45,574 bases of DNA, from the NCBI GenBank assembly GCA_937949745.1, contig CALECM010000078.1, positions 1-45,574 on the forward strand, read 5' to 3'. Source of the DNA: an uncultured Bacteroidales bacterium. Lineage in GTDB: Bacteria > Bacteroidota > Bacteroidia > Bacteroidales > WCHB1-69. The position numbers and the translations under genes were made by a program. The notes beneath the pieces are model-generated. The model had not been told where the DNA came from and did no database searches. It saw only the letters and a list, made by a program, of their open reading frames with translations. This document shows positions 33,648 through 41,573 of the stretch, piece after piece. Positions within the stretch are counted from its first letter, which is position 1; every line of letters starts with the position of its first letter.

Positions 33648-34850
33648 ATGAAGAGGGAAGATTTTACCATATTGAACCAAAGCGTCTATAACCGGCCGCT
33701 GGTCTATTTCGATAACGCGGCGACTACTCAGAAACCGCAGGTTGTGATTGATGCGCTCTCACGATATTATGAAACTATTAACAGTAACATTCACCGGGGA
33801 GTCCATTATTTGAGCCAAAAAGCTACCGATGAATTCGAATCGGCCAGAAAAACCGTACAAAAATTTATCAATGCGCCGAGCGACCGGGAAGTGATTTTTA
33901 CCAAGGGATCCACGGAATCTATCAATTTGGTGGCTTCTTCTTTCGGAAAAGCTTTTCTCCGTGAAAATGACGAAGTGATCATCTCCGAAATGGAACATCA
34001 TGCTAACATTGTTCCATGGCAAATGATATGCGAAGAGAAGAAAGCAAAATTGCGGGTAATTCCGTTTAACGGGGAAGGTGAATTGGAATTGGAGAAATTG
34101 GAAAGCCTGATCAATGAACGGACCAGGATTATCTCTGTGACACATATTTCCAATACTTTAGGGACCATCAATCCCGTAAAGGAAATTATCCGTATGGCTC
34201 ATCAACATCATATTCCGGTCATGATCGACGGCGCCCAGGCCGTATCCCATCTCAGGGTGGATGTCCAGGAATTGGATTGTGATTTTTATTGTTTTTCCGG
34301 TCATAAGATGTATGCGCCTATGGGGATAGGAGTATTATACGGAAAAGAGGAATGGCTGGATAAGATGCCCCCTTACCAGGGCGGCGGGGAAATGATTGAG
34401 AAAGTTACTTTCGAAAAAACCACCTATAACGGACTACCGTTTAAATTTGAGCCGGGTACACCTTCCGTTGGCGACGTGATCGGTTTGATGACCGCAATCA
34501 ACTATCTGGATGACATAGGGATCGAAAATATCGGGAGATACGAAGATGAATTACTTCAATACGCCACCCGGCGTTTACAGGAGATCGAAGGACTGACCAT
34601 TTACGGAAATGCCGGAAAGAAAGCTTCCATTATATCATTTAACCTTGAAAATATACATCCTTACGATGCCGGTATTATCCTGGATCATCAGGCAATTGCC
34701 GTACGTACCGGTCATCATTGCACGCAGCCTATTATGGATAAATTCGGAATTCCGGGCACTATCCGGGCTTCTTTTGCCATGTATAATTCGAAAGAGGAAA
34801 TAGATGTTATGGTACAGGCTATCCATCAGGTGAAAAAAATGTTTCTTTAA
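33648..34850 (+). CDS. sufS: Cysteine desulfurase SufS
   Basis: This 400-residue PLP enzyme removes sulfur from cysteine for iron-sulfur cluster assembly. Lys220 in CFSGHKMYAP forms the internal aldimine, and Cys358 in VRTGHHCTQP is the persulfide cysteine of the SufS-like group II enzymes (distinct from IscS by the short loop). The N-terminal YFDNAATTQKP and IHRGVH segments are standard. The gene is not next to sufBCD or sufE here; it lies between a membrane protein (2 bp) and a U32 gene (20 bp). Confidence 0.95.
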   Translation: MKREDFTILNQSVYNRPLVYFDNAATTQKPQVVIDALSRYYETINSNIHRGVHYLSQKATDEFESARKTVQKFINAPSDREVIFTKGSTESINLVASSFGKAFLRENDEVIISEMEHHANIVPWQMICEEKKAKLRVIPFNGEGELELEKLESLINERTRIISVTHISNTLGTINPVKEIIRMAHQHHIPVMIDGAQAVSHLRVDVQELDCDFYCFSGHKMYAPMGIGVLYGKEEWLDKMPPYQGGGEMIEKVTFEKTTYNGLPFKFEPGTPSVGDVIGLMTAINYLDDIGIENIGRYEDELLQYATRRLQEIEGLTIYGNAGKKASIISFNLENIHPYDAGIILDHQAIAVRTGHHCTQPIMDKFGIPGTIRASFAMYNSKEEIDVMVQAIHQVKKMFL

Positions 34851-34870
34851 CCTTTTGTTATTAACACTAT

Positions 34871-36136
34871 ATGCTAAGTACTTTTTCCCCGGATCAACCT
34901 ATCGAGATCATGTCACCGGTGGGTTCATACGAATCTTTAATGGCAGCAATACAGGCCGGCGCCGGTTCCGTATATTTCGGAATCGGGAAAATGAATATGC
35001 GTTCACGTTCCTCCGCCAACTTTACCCATGACGATCTTCTCAACATTACTGATATTTGCAGGGAAAACCGCGTACTATCTTATTTAACCGTTAATACTAT
35101 CGTTTATAACGATGAGATTCCGGAAATGAAAAAGGTCCTCGATTGGGCGAAAGAATGCGGTGTTTCCGCTATCATAGCTTCCGACTGGGCCGCGATTACT
35201 TATTGCCGGGAAATAGGACTTGAAGTTCACATATCCACGCAATGTAATATTACAAACATCGAGGCGGTCCGGTTTTATGCCCGATACGCTGATGTAATGG
35301 TTTTAGCCAGGGAAGTGACTTTACAACAGGCAGCGGAAATTATAGAAACCATCCGGGAAGATAATATTTGCGGTCCTGCAGGAAAACAGGTAAGAATTGA
35401 AATGTTTGTCCACGGCGCCCTTTGCATGGCGGTTTCGGGAAAATGTTACCTGAGCCTTGACAATTTTAACTATTCGGCCAATCGTGGCGCCTGCCTTCAG
35501 CCATGCCGCCGGGGTTATCTGGTCAAAGATATGGATCATGAAGTGGAACTGGCTGTTGAAAATCAATATATCATGTCGCCGAAAGATTTATGTACCATAG
35601 GTTTTCTGGATAAGATACTGAAAGCAGGCGTTACCATACTCAAAATCGAAGGCCGGGGCCGTTCGGCGGAATATGTGAAAACGGTTACCAAATGTTACCA
35701 TGAGGCAGTGGAAGCCATAGTTACTCACGGATATACGGAGGAGAAAATAAAAGAATGGACCGTTCGGTTACGAAACGTATATAACCGGGACTTCTGGGAT
35801 GGTTATTATCTGGGCAGGAAAATGGGCGAGTGGTCTTCAAGATACGGTTCCCAGTCTACAAGAGTAAAAGAATACGTCGGAAAAGTGACCAATTACTTTG
35901 GTAAATTAAAGGTAGCGGAAATTATGATGGAAACTGGAGAACTGAATGCCGGAGACGATATTCTGATCATTGGTCCTACTACCGGTGTGTATGAGGATGC
36001 AATCAGTGAGATCAGGGTAGATTTCAATCCGGTAATATCGGTAAAAAAAGGAGATACGTTTTCCCTCAAGACCGGTACTTTGGTCAGAAGAGGTGATAAA
36101 GTCTATAAATGGGTGAAGGTTGTCGAAGAGTTTTAA
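34871..36136 (+). CDS. Peptidase-U32 family protein, TrhP/RlhA-like
   Basis: The 421-residue protein opens with an SPVGSYESLMAAIQAGAGSVYFG segment typical of U32. It holds the four-cysteine arrangement of the family: FVHGALCMAVSGKC, GACLQPCRRGY. The first part fits the TIM-barrel, and the C-terminal 90 residues (KEYVGKVTNYF through GDKVYKWVK) fit the small beta-barrel domain. Members once called proteases are now known to act in prephenate-dependent tRNA or rRNA cytidine/uridine hydroxylation (TrhP, RlhA), so an RNA-modifying role is likely. The stop codon overlaps the convergent folD stop. Confidence 0.88.
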   Translation: MLSTFSPDQPIEIMSPVGSYESLMAAIQAGAGSVYFGIGKMNMRSRSSANFTHDDLLNITDICRENRVLSYLTVNTIVYNDEIPEMKKVLDWAKECGVSAIIASDWAAITYCREIGLEVHISTQCNITNIEAVRFYARYADVMVLAREVTLQQAAEIIETIREDNICGPAGKQVRIEMFVHGALCMAVSGKCYLSLDNFNYSANRGACLQPCRRGYLVKDMDHEVELAVENQYIMSPKDLCTIGFLDKILKAGVTILKIEGRGRSAEYVKTVTKCYHEAVEAIVTHGYTEEKIKEWTVRLRNVYNRDFWDGYYLGRKMGEWSSRYGSQSTRVKEYVGKVTNYFGKLKVAEIMMETGELNAGDDILIIGPTTGVYEDAISEIRVDFNPVISVKKGDTFSLKTGTLVRRGDKVYKWVKVVEEF

Positions 36137-36999
36137 TTGGATCCTGTTTCCCTCTTCAAATAGATCTCGAAAGTGTTTTCAATAAGGGAAGTGATGGTCA
36201 TAGGTCCCACACCGCCGGGAACAGGTGTCATGGCTGATACTCTTTCCTGCAATCCTTCCAGGTTTCTATCAAAATAAATATCGCCCGCCAGTTTGTTATC
36301 TACCCAATTCATCGCTACATCTATGATCACCACACCGGGTTTTAACATGGACGGGGTTACAACGTCAGGCGCTCCCATGGCTAATACTAAAATGTCGGCC
36401 TGCGCTATGATAGAAGGAAGGTTTGTCGTATGTGTATGACAAATGGTAACCGTAGCATTTTCTCTAAGTAAAAGCTGGGCTGCGGGTTTACCTACCAGGT
36501 TGCTTCGACCCACTACTACGGCTTGTTTTCCGGCTATTTCAATATTCCCGTATTTCAAAAGGGAAATAATTCCTTTGGGAGTACAGGGTAGTATGCCTTC
36601 TGCGCCGTCTGCCAATTTTCCTGCATTCATAGGATGTAAGCCGTCGGCATCTTTGCGGTAATCAACAGCTTCGATGATTTCTTCCGTATTGATATGGGAG
36701 GGGAGCGGAAGCTGGATCAGGATACCGTCCACCGTCGGATCGTTATTAAAAGTGTAGATTTTATCGAGTAGTTCTTCCTGGGAAATTAAACCGGGCAAAA
36801 AGTGAAGGTCACCTTCCATTCCCACATCCGTGCACGCCTTTCCTTTACTTTTAACATATTTAGTGCTATCCGGGTCATCACCTACCAGAATTACCGATAA
36901 TTTGGGTTTTCTCCCGTATTTAATTCCGGCTTCTTCGATCCGGACCGCTAAACGGCTTTTAATTTCTTTCGATAATGCAGATCCGCTGATAATTTCCAT
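36133..36999 (-). CDS. folD: Bifunctional methylenetetrahydrofolate dehydrogenase/cyclohydrolase
   Basis: The 288-residue protein interconverts methylene-, methenyl- and formyl-tetrahydrofolate. It shows PKLSVILVGDDPDSTKYVKSK (catalytic Lys of the dehydrogenase), DGILIQLPLP and the NADP-binding AVVVGRSNLVGKPAAQLL, then PVPGGVGPMTITSL. Length is standard. It begins 30 bp downstream of queA on the same strand and probably shares its transcript. Its stop overlaps the U32 stop by four bases. Confidence 0.97.
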   Translation of the reverse strand: MEIISGSALSKEIKSRLAVRIEEAGIKYGRKPKLSVILVGDDPDSTKYVKSKGKACTDVGMEGDLHFLPGLISQEELLDKIYTFNNDPTVDGILIQLPLPSHINTEEIIEAVDYRKDADGLHPMNAGKLADGAEGILPCTPKGIISLLKYGNIEIAGKQAVVVGRSNLVGKPAAQLLLRENATVTICHTHTTNLPSIIAQADILVLAMGAPDVVTPSMLKPGVVIIDVAMNWVDNKLAGDIYFDRNLEGLQERVSAMTPVPGGVGPMTITSLIENTFEIYLKRETGSN

Positions 37000-37029
37000 T
37001 TAAATATTCTGATTCTTAATTTATTTTCC

Positions 37030-38085
37030 TTAGATAATCAGCATGGCATCGCCATAGGTGAGGAAACGGTATTTCTCATTCAAAGCTTCTTTATACGCTT
37101 TCATGACGAAATCATAACCTCCGAAAGCGGCGGCCATCATCATCATAGGACTTTGCGGCGCGTGGAAATTGGTGATCATGGCATCGGCAACCATAAAATT
37201 GTAAGGGGGGAATATAAATTTATTGGTCCATCCGTCATAAGGCTTTACATGGCCATTGGTATATACGGAATACTCGATCGCTTTCATCGTGGTCGTACCT
37301 ACGGCACATATTTTATGCCTCTGATCTTTGGCGTCATTGATCCGCTTTGCTGCTTCTTGCGTGATGATCATCTGTTCGGAATCCGTTTTATGTTTGGTAA
37401 GATCTTCTACATCGATCTCCCTGAAATTACCGAGTCCTGCATGCAGTGTAATTTCGGCAAACTCTATTCCTTTCAGTTCCATACGTTTGATAAGCTCCCG
37501 GCTGAAATGAAAACCGGAGGCAGGAGCAGCCACAGCACCTTCATGCTTGGCATAGATAGTCTGGTAATTCTCTTCATCTTCCGGTTGGATATCCCTGAGT
37601 TTCTGTATATCTTCCGGTAACGGAGTAGAACCGTATTCTTTTAGTTTCTGCCTGAAAGCGGCATGATCCCCATCGAAAAGAAAACGAAGGGTTCTCCCTC
37701 TTGAAGTAGTATTATCGATCACTTCCGCAACCAAACTGTCATCATCTCCGAAATATAATTTATTACCGATCCTGATCTTCCGGGCCGGATCTACCAAAAC
37801 ATCCCATAATCTGCTTTCGGAATCCAGTTCCCGCAATAAAAAAACCCGGATCTTGGCGCCCGTTTTTTCTTTTTCACCATAAAGCAATGCCGGAAAAACT
37901 TTGGTATTGTTCATCACGAAAAGGTCACCCTCGTCAAAATAGTTGATGACATCCTTGAAAACTTTATGTTCAATGGTTTCGGTTTTCCGGTTGAGTACCA
38001 TCAATCTTGCTTCGTCACGTTCATCCATAGGATAGAGAGCGATCCTTTCTTCCGGAAGGAAATATTTAAACTGGGATAATTTCAT
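37030..38085 (-). CDS. queA: S-adenosylmethionine:tRNA ribosyltransferase-isomerase
   Basis: The protein makes epoxyqueuosine in tRNA by transferring the ribosyl part of SAM. I choose the ATG at 38085 (351 residues, MKLSQFKYFLPEERIALYP), because this matches the family N-terminus and a consensus promoter (38106-38136) lies inside the longer frame that starts at 38136. Family motifs include RDEARLMVLNR, GEKEKTGAKIRVFLLRELD, then AAPASGFHFSRELI and HAGLGNFREI. It precedes folD by 30 bp. Confidence 0.95.
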   Translation of the reverse strand: MKLSQFKYFLPEERIALYPMDERDEARLMVLNRKTETIEHKVFKDVINYFDEGDLFVMNNTKVFPALLYGEKEKTGAKIRVFLLRELDSESRLWDVLVDPARKIRIGNKLYFGDDDSLVAEVIDNTTSRGRTLRFLFDGDHAAFRQKLKEYGSTPLPEDIQKLRDIQPEDEENYQTIYAKHEGAVAAPASGFHFSRELIKRMELKGIEFAEITLHAGLGNFREIDVEDLTKHKTDSEQMIITQEAAKRINDAKDQRHKICAVGTTTMKAIEYSVYTNGHVKPYDGWTNKFIFPPYNFMVADAMITNFHAPQSPMMMMAAAFGGYDFVMKAYKEALNEKYRFLTYGDAMLII

Positions 38086-38105
38086 TAGGCCTAATTTTGA
38101 AGATG

Positions 38106-38136
38106 CAAAAATACGATAATGAGGTCCTTTTGTCAA
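38106..38136 (-). promoter_or_regulatory. Consensus promoter of queA
   Basis: On the minus strand CTTG (38137-38134) is followed by 20 nt and TATTTTTG (38113-38106), then CAT. This matches the Bacteroidota consensus well. It places the start of transcription near 38100, about 15 nt before the chosen queA ATG, and excludes the upstream in-frame start. Confidence 0.85.
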
Positions 38137-38247
38137 GGGGCAATATCAAAAACTTGCAATGATTATTTTTACTATGAATCTATATAACTTAAAATGAGTA
38201 AATTATATTGCATAATAAAAGGTTAAATTTATTTTATTTTTGAAAAA

Positions 38248-38961
38248 TCATGTCTCGATAAGACATTGCAGGGCGTTTTCCACTTTAAAATCCCCGATCC
38301 TCGTTCTTCGTAATTGAGTAAGATAACCGCCGCTTTGCAAAGCGATCCCCAGGTCACGTGCGATGGAACGGATGTAGGTTCCTTTTGAACATACGATACG
38401 GAAATCAATTTCGGGAAGTGAAAACCTGGTAATCTGGAATTCGCTGATCGTGATATTCTTGGGTTTTATTTCCACTTCTTCTCCGCTACGGGCATAGTCA
38501 AAGGCGCGTTTTCCGGCAATCCTGACCGCCGAGAACTGCGGAGGTACCTGCTCGATTTCACCTGTAAATCCTGTGGCAATCTCTTTTAGGAGTTGTTCTT
38601 CCGTGATATGCAGGTAAGGATATTCCCGGTCCACCGGTTTTTCCCGATCGAAACTTAATGTAGTAGCTCCCAGTCTTATCGTTCCCGTATATTCTTTTTC
38701 CTGCAATTGAAAACCGGCTATATCTTTAGTACATTTACCGGTACAAACAATCAATGCTCCGGTAGCCAATGGATCCAATGTTCCGGCGTGTCCTACTTTG
38801 ATCTTCTTCTGGAAACGACTTCTCAGATCTTTTTTGATCTTGTTCACCAGATAGAATGAGGTGCATTGGTATGGCTTATCGAACAATAAAACAGCGCCTT
38901 CCGGATCAATATCTAAAGGAGGTAAAGAAAAACGGGCCATACGGGCATCGGGATTTACCAT
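38248..38961 (-). CDS. truB: tRNA pseudouridine-55 synthase
   Basis: The enzyme isomerises U55 in the T-loop of tRNAs. I use the ATG at 38961 (237 residues), whose ATGGTAA overlaps the uppP stop; 38940 (MARFSLPPLD) is possible, and the open frame also extends to 39015. The catalytic aspartate is Asp63 in KVGHAGTLDPLATGAL. Other motifs are YTGTIRLGATTLSFD, IEQVPPQFSAVRIAGKRAF and CSKGTYIRSIARDLG. It is the fourth gene of the ftsX-led row; a 162-bp gap and a separate promoter then precede queA. Confidence 0.93.
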   Translation of the reverse strand: MVNPDARMARFSLPPLDIDPEGAVLLFDKPYQCTSFYLVNKIKKDLRSRFQKKIKVGHAGTLDPLATGALIVCTGKCTKDIAGFQLQEKEYTGTIRLGATTLSFDREKPVDREYPYLHITEEQLLKEIATGFTGEIEQVPPQFSAVRIAGKRAFDYARSGEEVEIKPKNITISEFQITRFSLPEIDFRIVCSKGTYIRSIARDLGIALQSGGYLTQLRRTRIGDFKVENALQCLIET

Positions 38962-39749
38962 AGGCCAACAATGATAATGGTAATTCCAATAATGAGGCAG
39001 TATAGAGCGAACCATATCAGATTGACCCTTTTAACCATTTCGATCATAAATTTGCAGGCGAATAATCCTGAAAGATAAGCCGCAAAGAATCCGGCTATCA
39101 GAGAAGAAGTAGGGATACCTGATAAAGAAGCTGAGAATTCCCCGCCGATCAATCCCAGGAAAGCTTCTCCCAGAATAGGAATTAATACCATAAGAAATGA
39201 AAATTGCGCCACTTCCTCTTTCTTGAGGCCTAACATCAAGCCGGTAGATATGGTAGCGCCGGAACGGGAAATACCGGGTAATACGGCAATGGCCTGGGCG
39301 ATACCCATAATAAAAGCCGAACCGAATCCGATATCTTTACGTTGCTTATATTTTATGAAATTGGTAGAGGCAAGTAAAAGTGCGGTGACCAACAACATAC
39401 ATCCTACAAAAACCAATCCTCCGCCAAAGAGAGCTTCCACTTTATCTTTGAAAAATAATCCGACGATCATCACCGGGATCATCGATACCAGTATCTTACA
39501 GATATATTGGGTTTCCGGATTCCATTGAAACCTGAAAAATCTGCTGATCAGCCTTACGATAGGTTTCCATAAGATAGTAATAGTACTCAAAACGGTAGCC
39601 GCATGTACCACGGTTTCAAAAACTACATTTTCACCGCTTTCCAGACCCAGTAATTCTTTTATAATAACCAGGTGCCCGCTGCTGCTCACAGGAAGAAATT
39701 CTGTTAAACCCTGTACGATTCCCAGAATGATGGCCTGAACAATATCCAT
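38955..39749 (-). CDS. uppP: Undecaprenyl-diphosphatase
   Basis: The 264-residue membrane enzyme (BacA/UppP) recycles undecaprenyl pyrophosphate to the monophosphate carrier for peptidoglycan and glycan synthesis. The two active-site loops are QGLTEFLPVSSSGHLVI and VLPGISRSGATIS. About eight membrane segments are visible. It begins 13 bp after the DUF3098 gene and overlaps truB. Confidence 0.96.
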   Translation of the reverse strand: MDIVQAIILGIVQGLTEFLPVSSSGHLVIIKELLGLESGENVVFETVVHAATVLSTITILWKPIVRLISRFFRFQWNPETQYICKILVSMIPVMIVGLFFKDKVEALFGGGLVFVGCMLLVTALLLASTNFIKYKQRKDIGFGSAFIMGIAQAIAVLPGISRSGATISTGLMLGLKKEEVAQFSFLMVLIPILGEAFLGLIGGEFSASLSGIPTSSLIAGFFAAYLSGLFACKFMIEMVKRVNLIWFALYCLIIGITIIIVGLW

Positions 39750-39762
39750 TATGGAAGAAAAT

Positions 39763-40089
39763 TTAATCCTGTCCGGTTAATGACGAATCATTCTTTTTTA
39801 CTCTGGGATGGTACATGATCGCCACAATACCAACTACCAGTCCTGCCAGGATCATCGTAGGGGCGATTACCATGCGCCGGGCATTAAAAATGGCATCACT
39901 GAATTCTGCGTCCGCAGGAGCTTTCCCACCGGCCAGCAAAATGTAGCCAATGGCCAGTAGCAATACTCCGACTATCATGAGGATATAATTCATTTTTCTA
40001 AAAAGCGGAGCCTTATTTTCCTTTGCTTTAGGAGCAGAAGGACTGGGTTTAGGTGGATTTTTTTTATCCACATTGACTACTTGTGCCAT
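39763..40089 (-). CDS. DUF3098 membrane protein
   Basis: The 108-residue protein has a proline/lysine-rich cytoplasmic start (about 1-30), then two membrane helices (about 33-53 and 73-92) with the conserved segment FRKMNYILMIVGVLLLAIGY between. It sits 12 bp after ftsX and 13 bp before uppP. In Bacteroidales this small protein regularly lies in this position, which suggests a role in envelope or division, not proven. Confidence 0.88.
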   Translation of the reverse strand: MAQVVNVDKKNPPKPSPSAPKAKENKAPLFRKMNYILMIVGVLLLAIGYILLAGGKAPADAEFSDAIFNARRMVIAPTMILAGLVVGIVAIMYHPRVKKNDSSLTGQD

Positions 40090-40101
40090 AACTTCTTTTA
40101 T

Positions 40102-40983
40102 TTAAAGATATAATCGGTCAGCTTTCATTTTGATATATTTGTTTACCGAGATAAAAGAAACAAACATCGTAAATAAAACACTGAACAGGAAAATTCCTAT
40201 TAATATTAATGTTATATATAATATATTAGAAAAATCAAAAAAATCGGGTACAAATGTATTCCCTTCATACAGGACTAATGCAATGAGTAATATAGCGATA
40301 AAACCTCCCCATACTCCCTGGACCAATCCCTTGAAAAGATAAGGTCTTCTTACAAAGGAACGTGTAGCCCCAACCAGTAACATGCTTTTAATATTGAATC
40401 TTTTCGCATATATATTAAGACGGATGGAATTGGCGATCAATAACATGGAGATGACCATAAAAACTGCGCAAATACAGAGGATAACCAATTGGTAAGTCCG
40501 GTTATTATAAAAAGAGCTGACCAGGAATTGCGGATATTGAACGTCCTGTACCGCTGCGTTCTTTTTAATATTTTTTGATATGACAGCCAGGGAATCGGCA
40601 TTGGCGTATTCCGGGTTTACACTGGCAATGATGGAAGCGTTAATAGGATTGGTGATGATTTCGGTATAATTGTTTCCGATGGTCTTGATAGCTTCCCGGG
40701 TGTTTTCTTCCCTGGAAGAAACCCTGGAAGAAGCAATAAACGGTTCCAGCTTCATGCGTTGTTCGAGCGCTACAATGTCGGCTTCCCTAATGTCCGAATA
40801 AAAAAGGACTTCTAATTCGATCTTTTTGGAAATATTCCGGATATAGCGTGTGGAGAAAAACGCAAAGAAAACCAGCAACCCGATTAAAAACATCGTGAGG
40901 GCAATACTTAAGATAGATCCGAAAGCCGAAAACCTTAACCTGGCTTTGGTAATATTATCAATAGATTCAGGATATTTCCCCAT
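40102..40983 (-). CDS. ftsX: Cell-division protein FtsX
   Basis: The 293-residue protein is the permease-like partner of the ATPase FtsE and controls peptidoglycan hydrolases at the septum. It has one N-terminal membrane helix (about 24-44), an extracytoplasmic domain (about 45-170) and three C-terminal helices with the segment YAKRFNIKSMLLVGATRSFVRRPYLFKG, typical of FtsX. ftsE is not adjacent. It starts the row ftsX, DUF3098, uppP, truB. Confidence 0.92.
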   Translation of the reverse strand: MGKYPESIDNITKARLRFSAFGSILSIALTMFLIGLLVFFAFFSTRYIRNISKKIELEVLFYSDIREADIVALEQRMKLEPFIASSRVSSREENTREAIKTIGNNYTEIITNPINASIIASVNPEYANADSLAVISKNIKKNAAVQDVQYPQFLVSSFYNNRTYQLVILCICAVFMVISMLLIANSIRLNIYAKRFNIKSMLLVGATRSFVRRPYLFKGLVQGVWGGFIAILLIALVLYEGNTFVPDFFDFSNILYITLILIGIFLFSVLFTMFVSFISVNKYIKMKADRLYL

Positions 40984-41006
40984 GCTGTTTTTTTAAATAT
41001 TAGCTG

Positions 41007-41014
41007 CAAAAATA
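41007..41014 (-). promoter_or_regulatory. Candidate -7 element of ftsX
   Basis: The minus strand reads TATTTTTG followed by CAG, 24 bp before the ftsX ATG. No TTG is found at 19-21 nt. Confidence 0.5.
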
Positions 41015-41159
41015 CAAAAAAAAGTTTATTTCCCCTCGGACGAAATTTCTGAATGTTTTGAACAGGAAGAATACTTTGGTGTTATCTATTTTATATGTGA
41101 ATAATTTAACTTAATAACTTTATTATTTTAAAATAACTTTAAAACTTTAAGAAATGCAA

Positions 41160-41173
41160 GTCCGTATACGGAC
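41160..41173. promoter_or_regulatory. 14-bp perfect palindrome, candidate operator
   Basis: GTCCGTATACGGAC is self-complementary and GC-richer than its AT-rich surroundings. It lies about 175 bp upstream of ftsX and 400 bp upstream of the Ig-repeat gene. Confidence 0.4.
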
Positions 41174-41410
41174 CGAAATTTAACAAATTTGATACTAAAA
41201 TCCGATAATTCGCTATTAATGTTACAAAAGCGCACTTTTAGATTTTTTTTTACTTTTTTTTCGCATACCAAGCAGTTTGGGGATCACCAGATACAGTATA
41301 TATGGAAAAGAAAAAAGAGTTTTAATATATTTAAAGCCAATATTTTAAATTTGGGCTTTGAATATTTCCATTTTTTTTCAAATAATTTAAATTTCGTATT
41401 TGTTTTTTTG

Positions 41411-41418
41411 TATTTTTG
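41411..41418 (+). promoter_or_regulatory. Candidate -7 element of the Ig-repeat gene
   Basis: TATTTTTG followed by CA matches TAnnTTTG. The start codon is 155 bp downstream. Confidence 0.4.
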
Positions 41419-41573
41419 CAAGTTGTATAATCACAGTAATTATGTATTCCAAATATGTAACAACTGTGGAAATACGCCGTATAAATGGCATTAAGTGAGA
41501 TAAGTAAGAATATTTGGATTAAGATATAGAATATTAATATAAATTTAAAATAGTAACAATTAAAATCAAAACG

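Larger units (their letters stand above)
40984..41573. other. Divergent AT-rich spacer between ftsX and the Ig-repeat gene
   Basis: 590 bp without a supported gene. It contains a minus-strand TATTTTTG element (41007-41014) for ftsX, a 14-bp palindrome (41160-41173) and a plus-strand TATTTTTG (41411-41418) that would give the Ig-repeat gene a leader of about 150 nt. Confidence 0.6.

Noticed and set aside
38962..39015. Longer truB start at 39015
   Set aside because: It would overlap uppP by 61 bp and add an unusual N-terminal stretch absent from the family; starts at 38961 or 38940 fit better.
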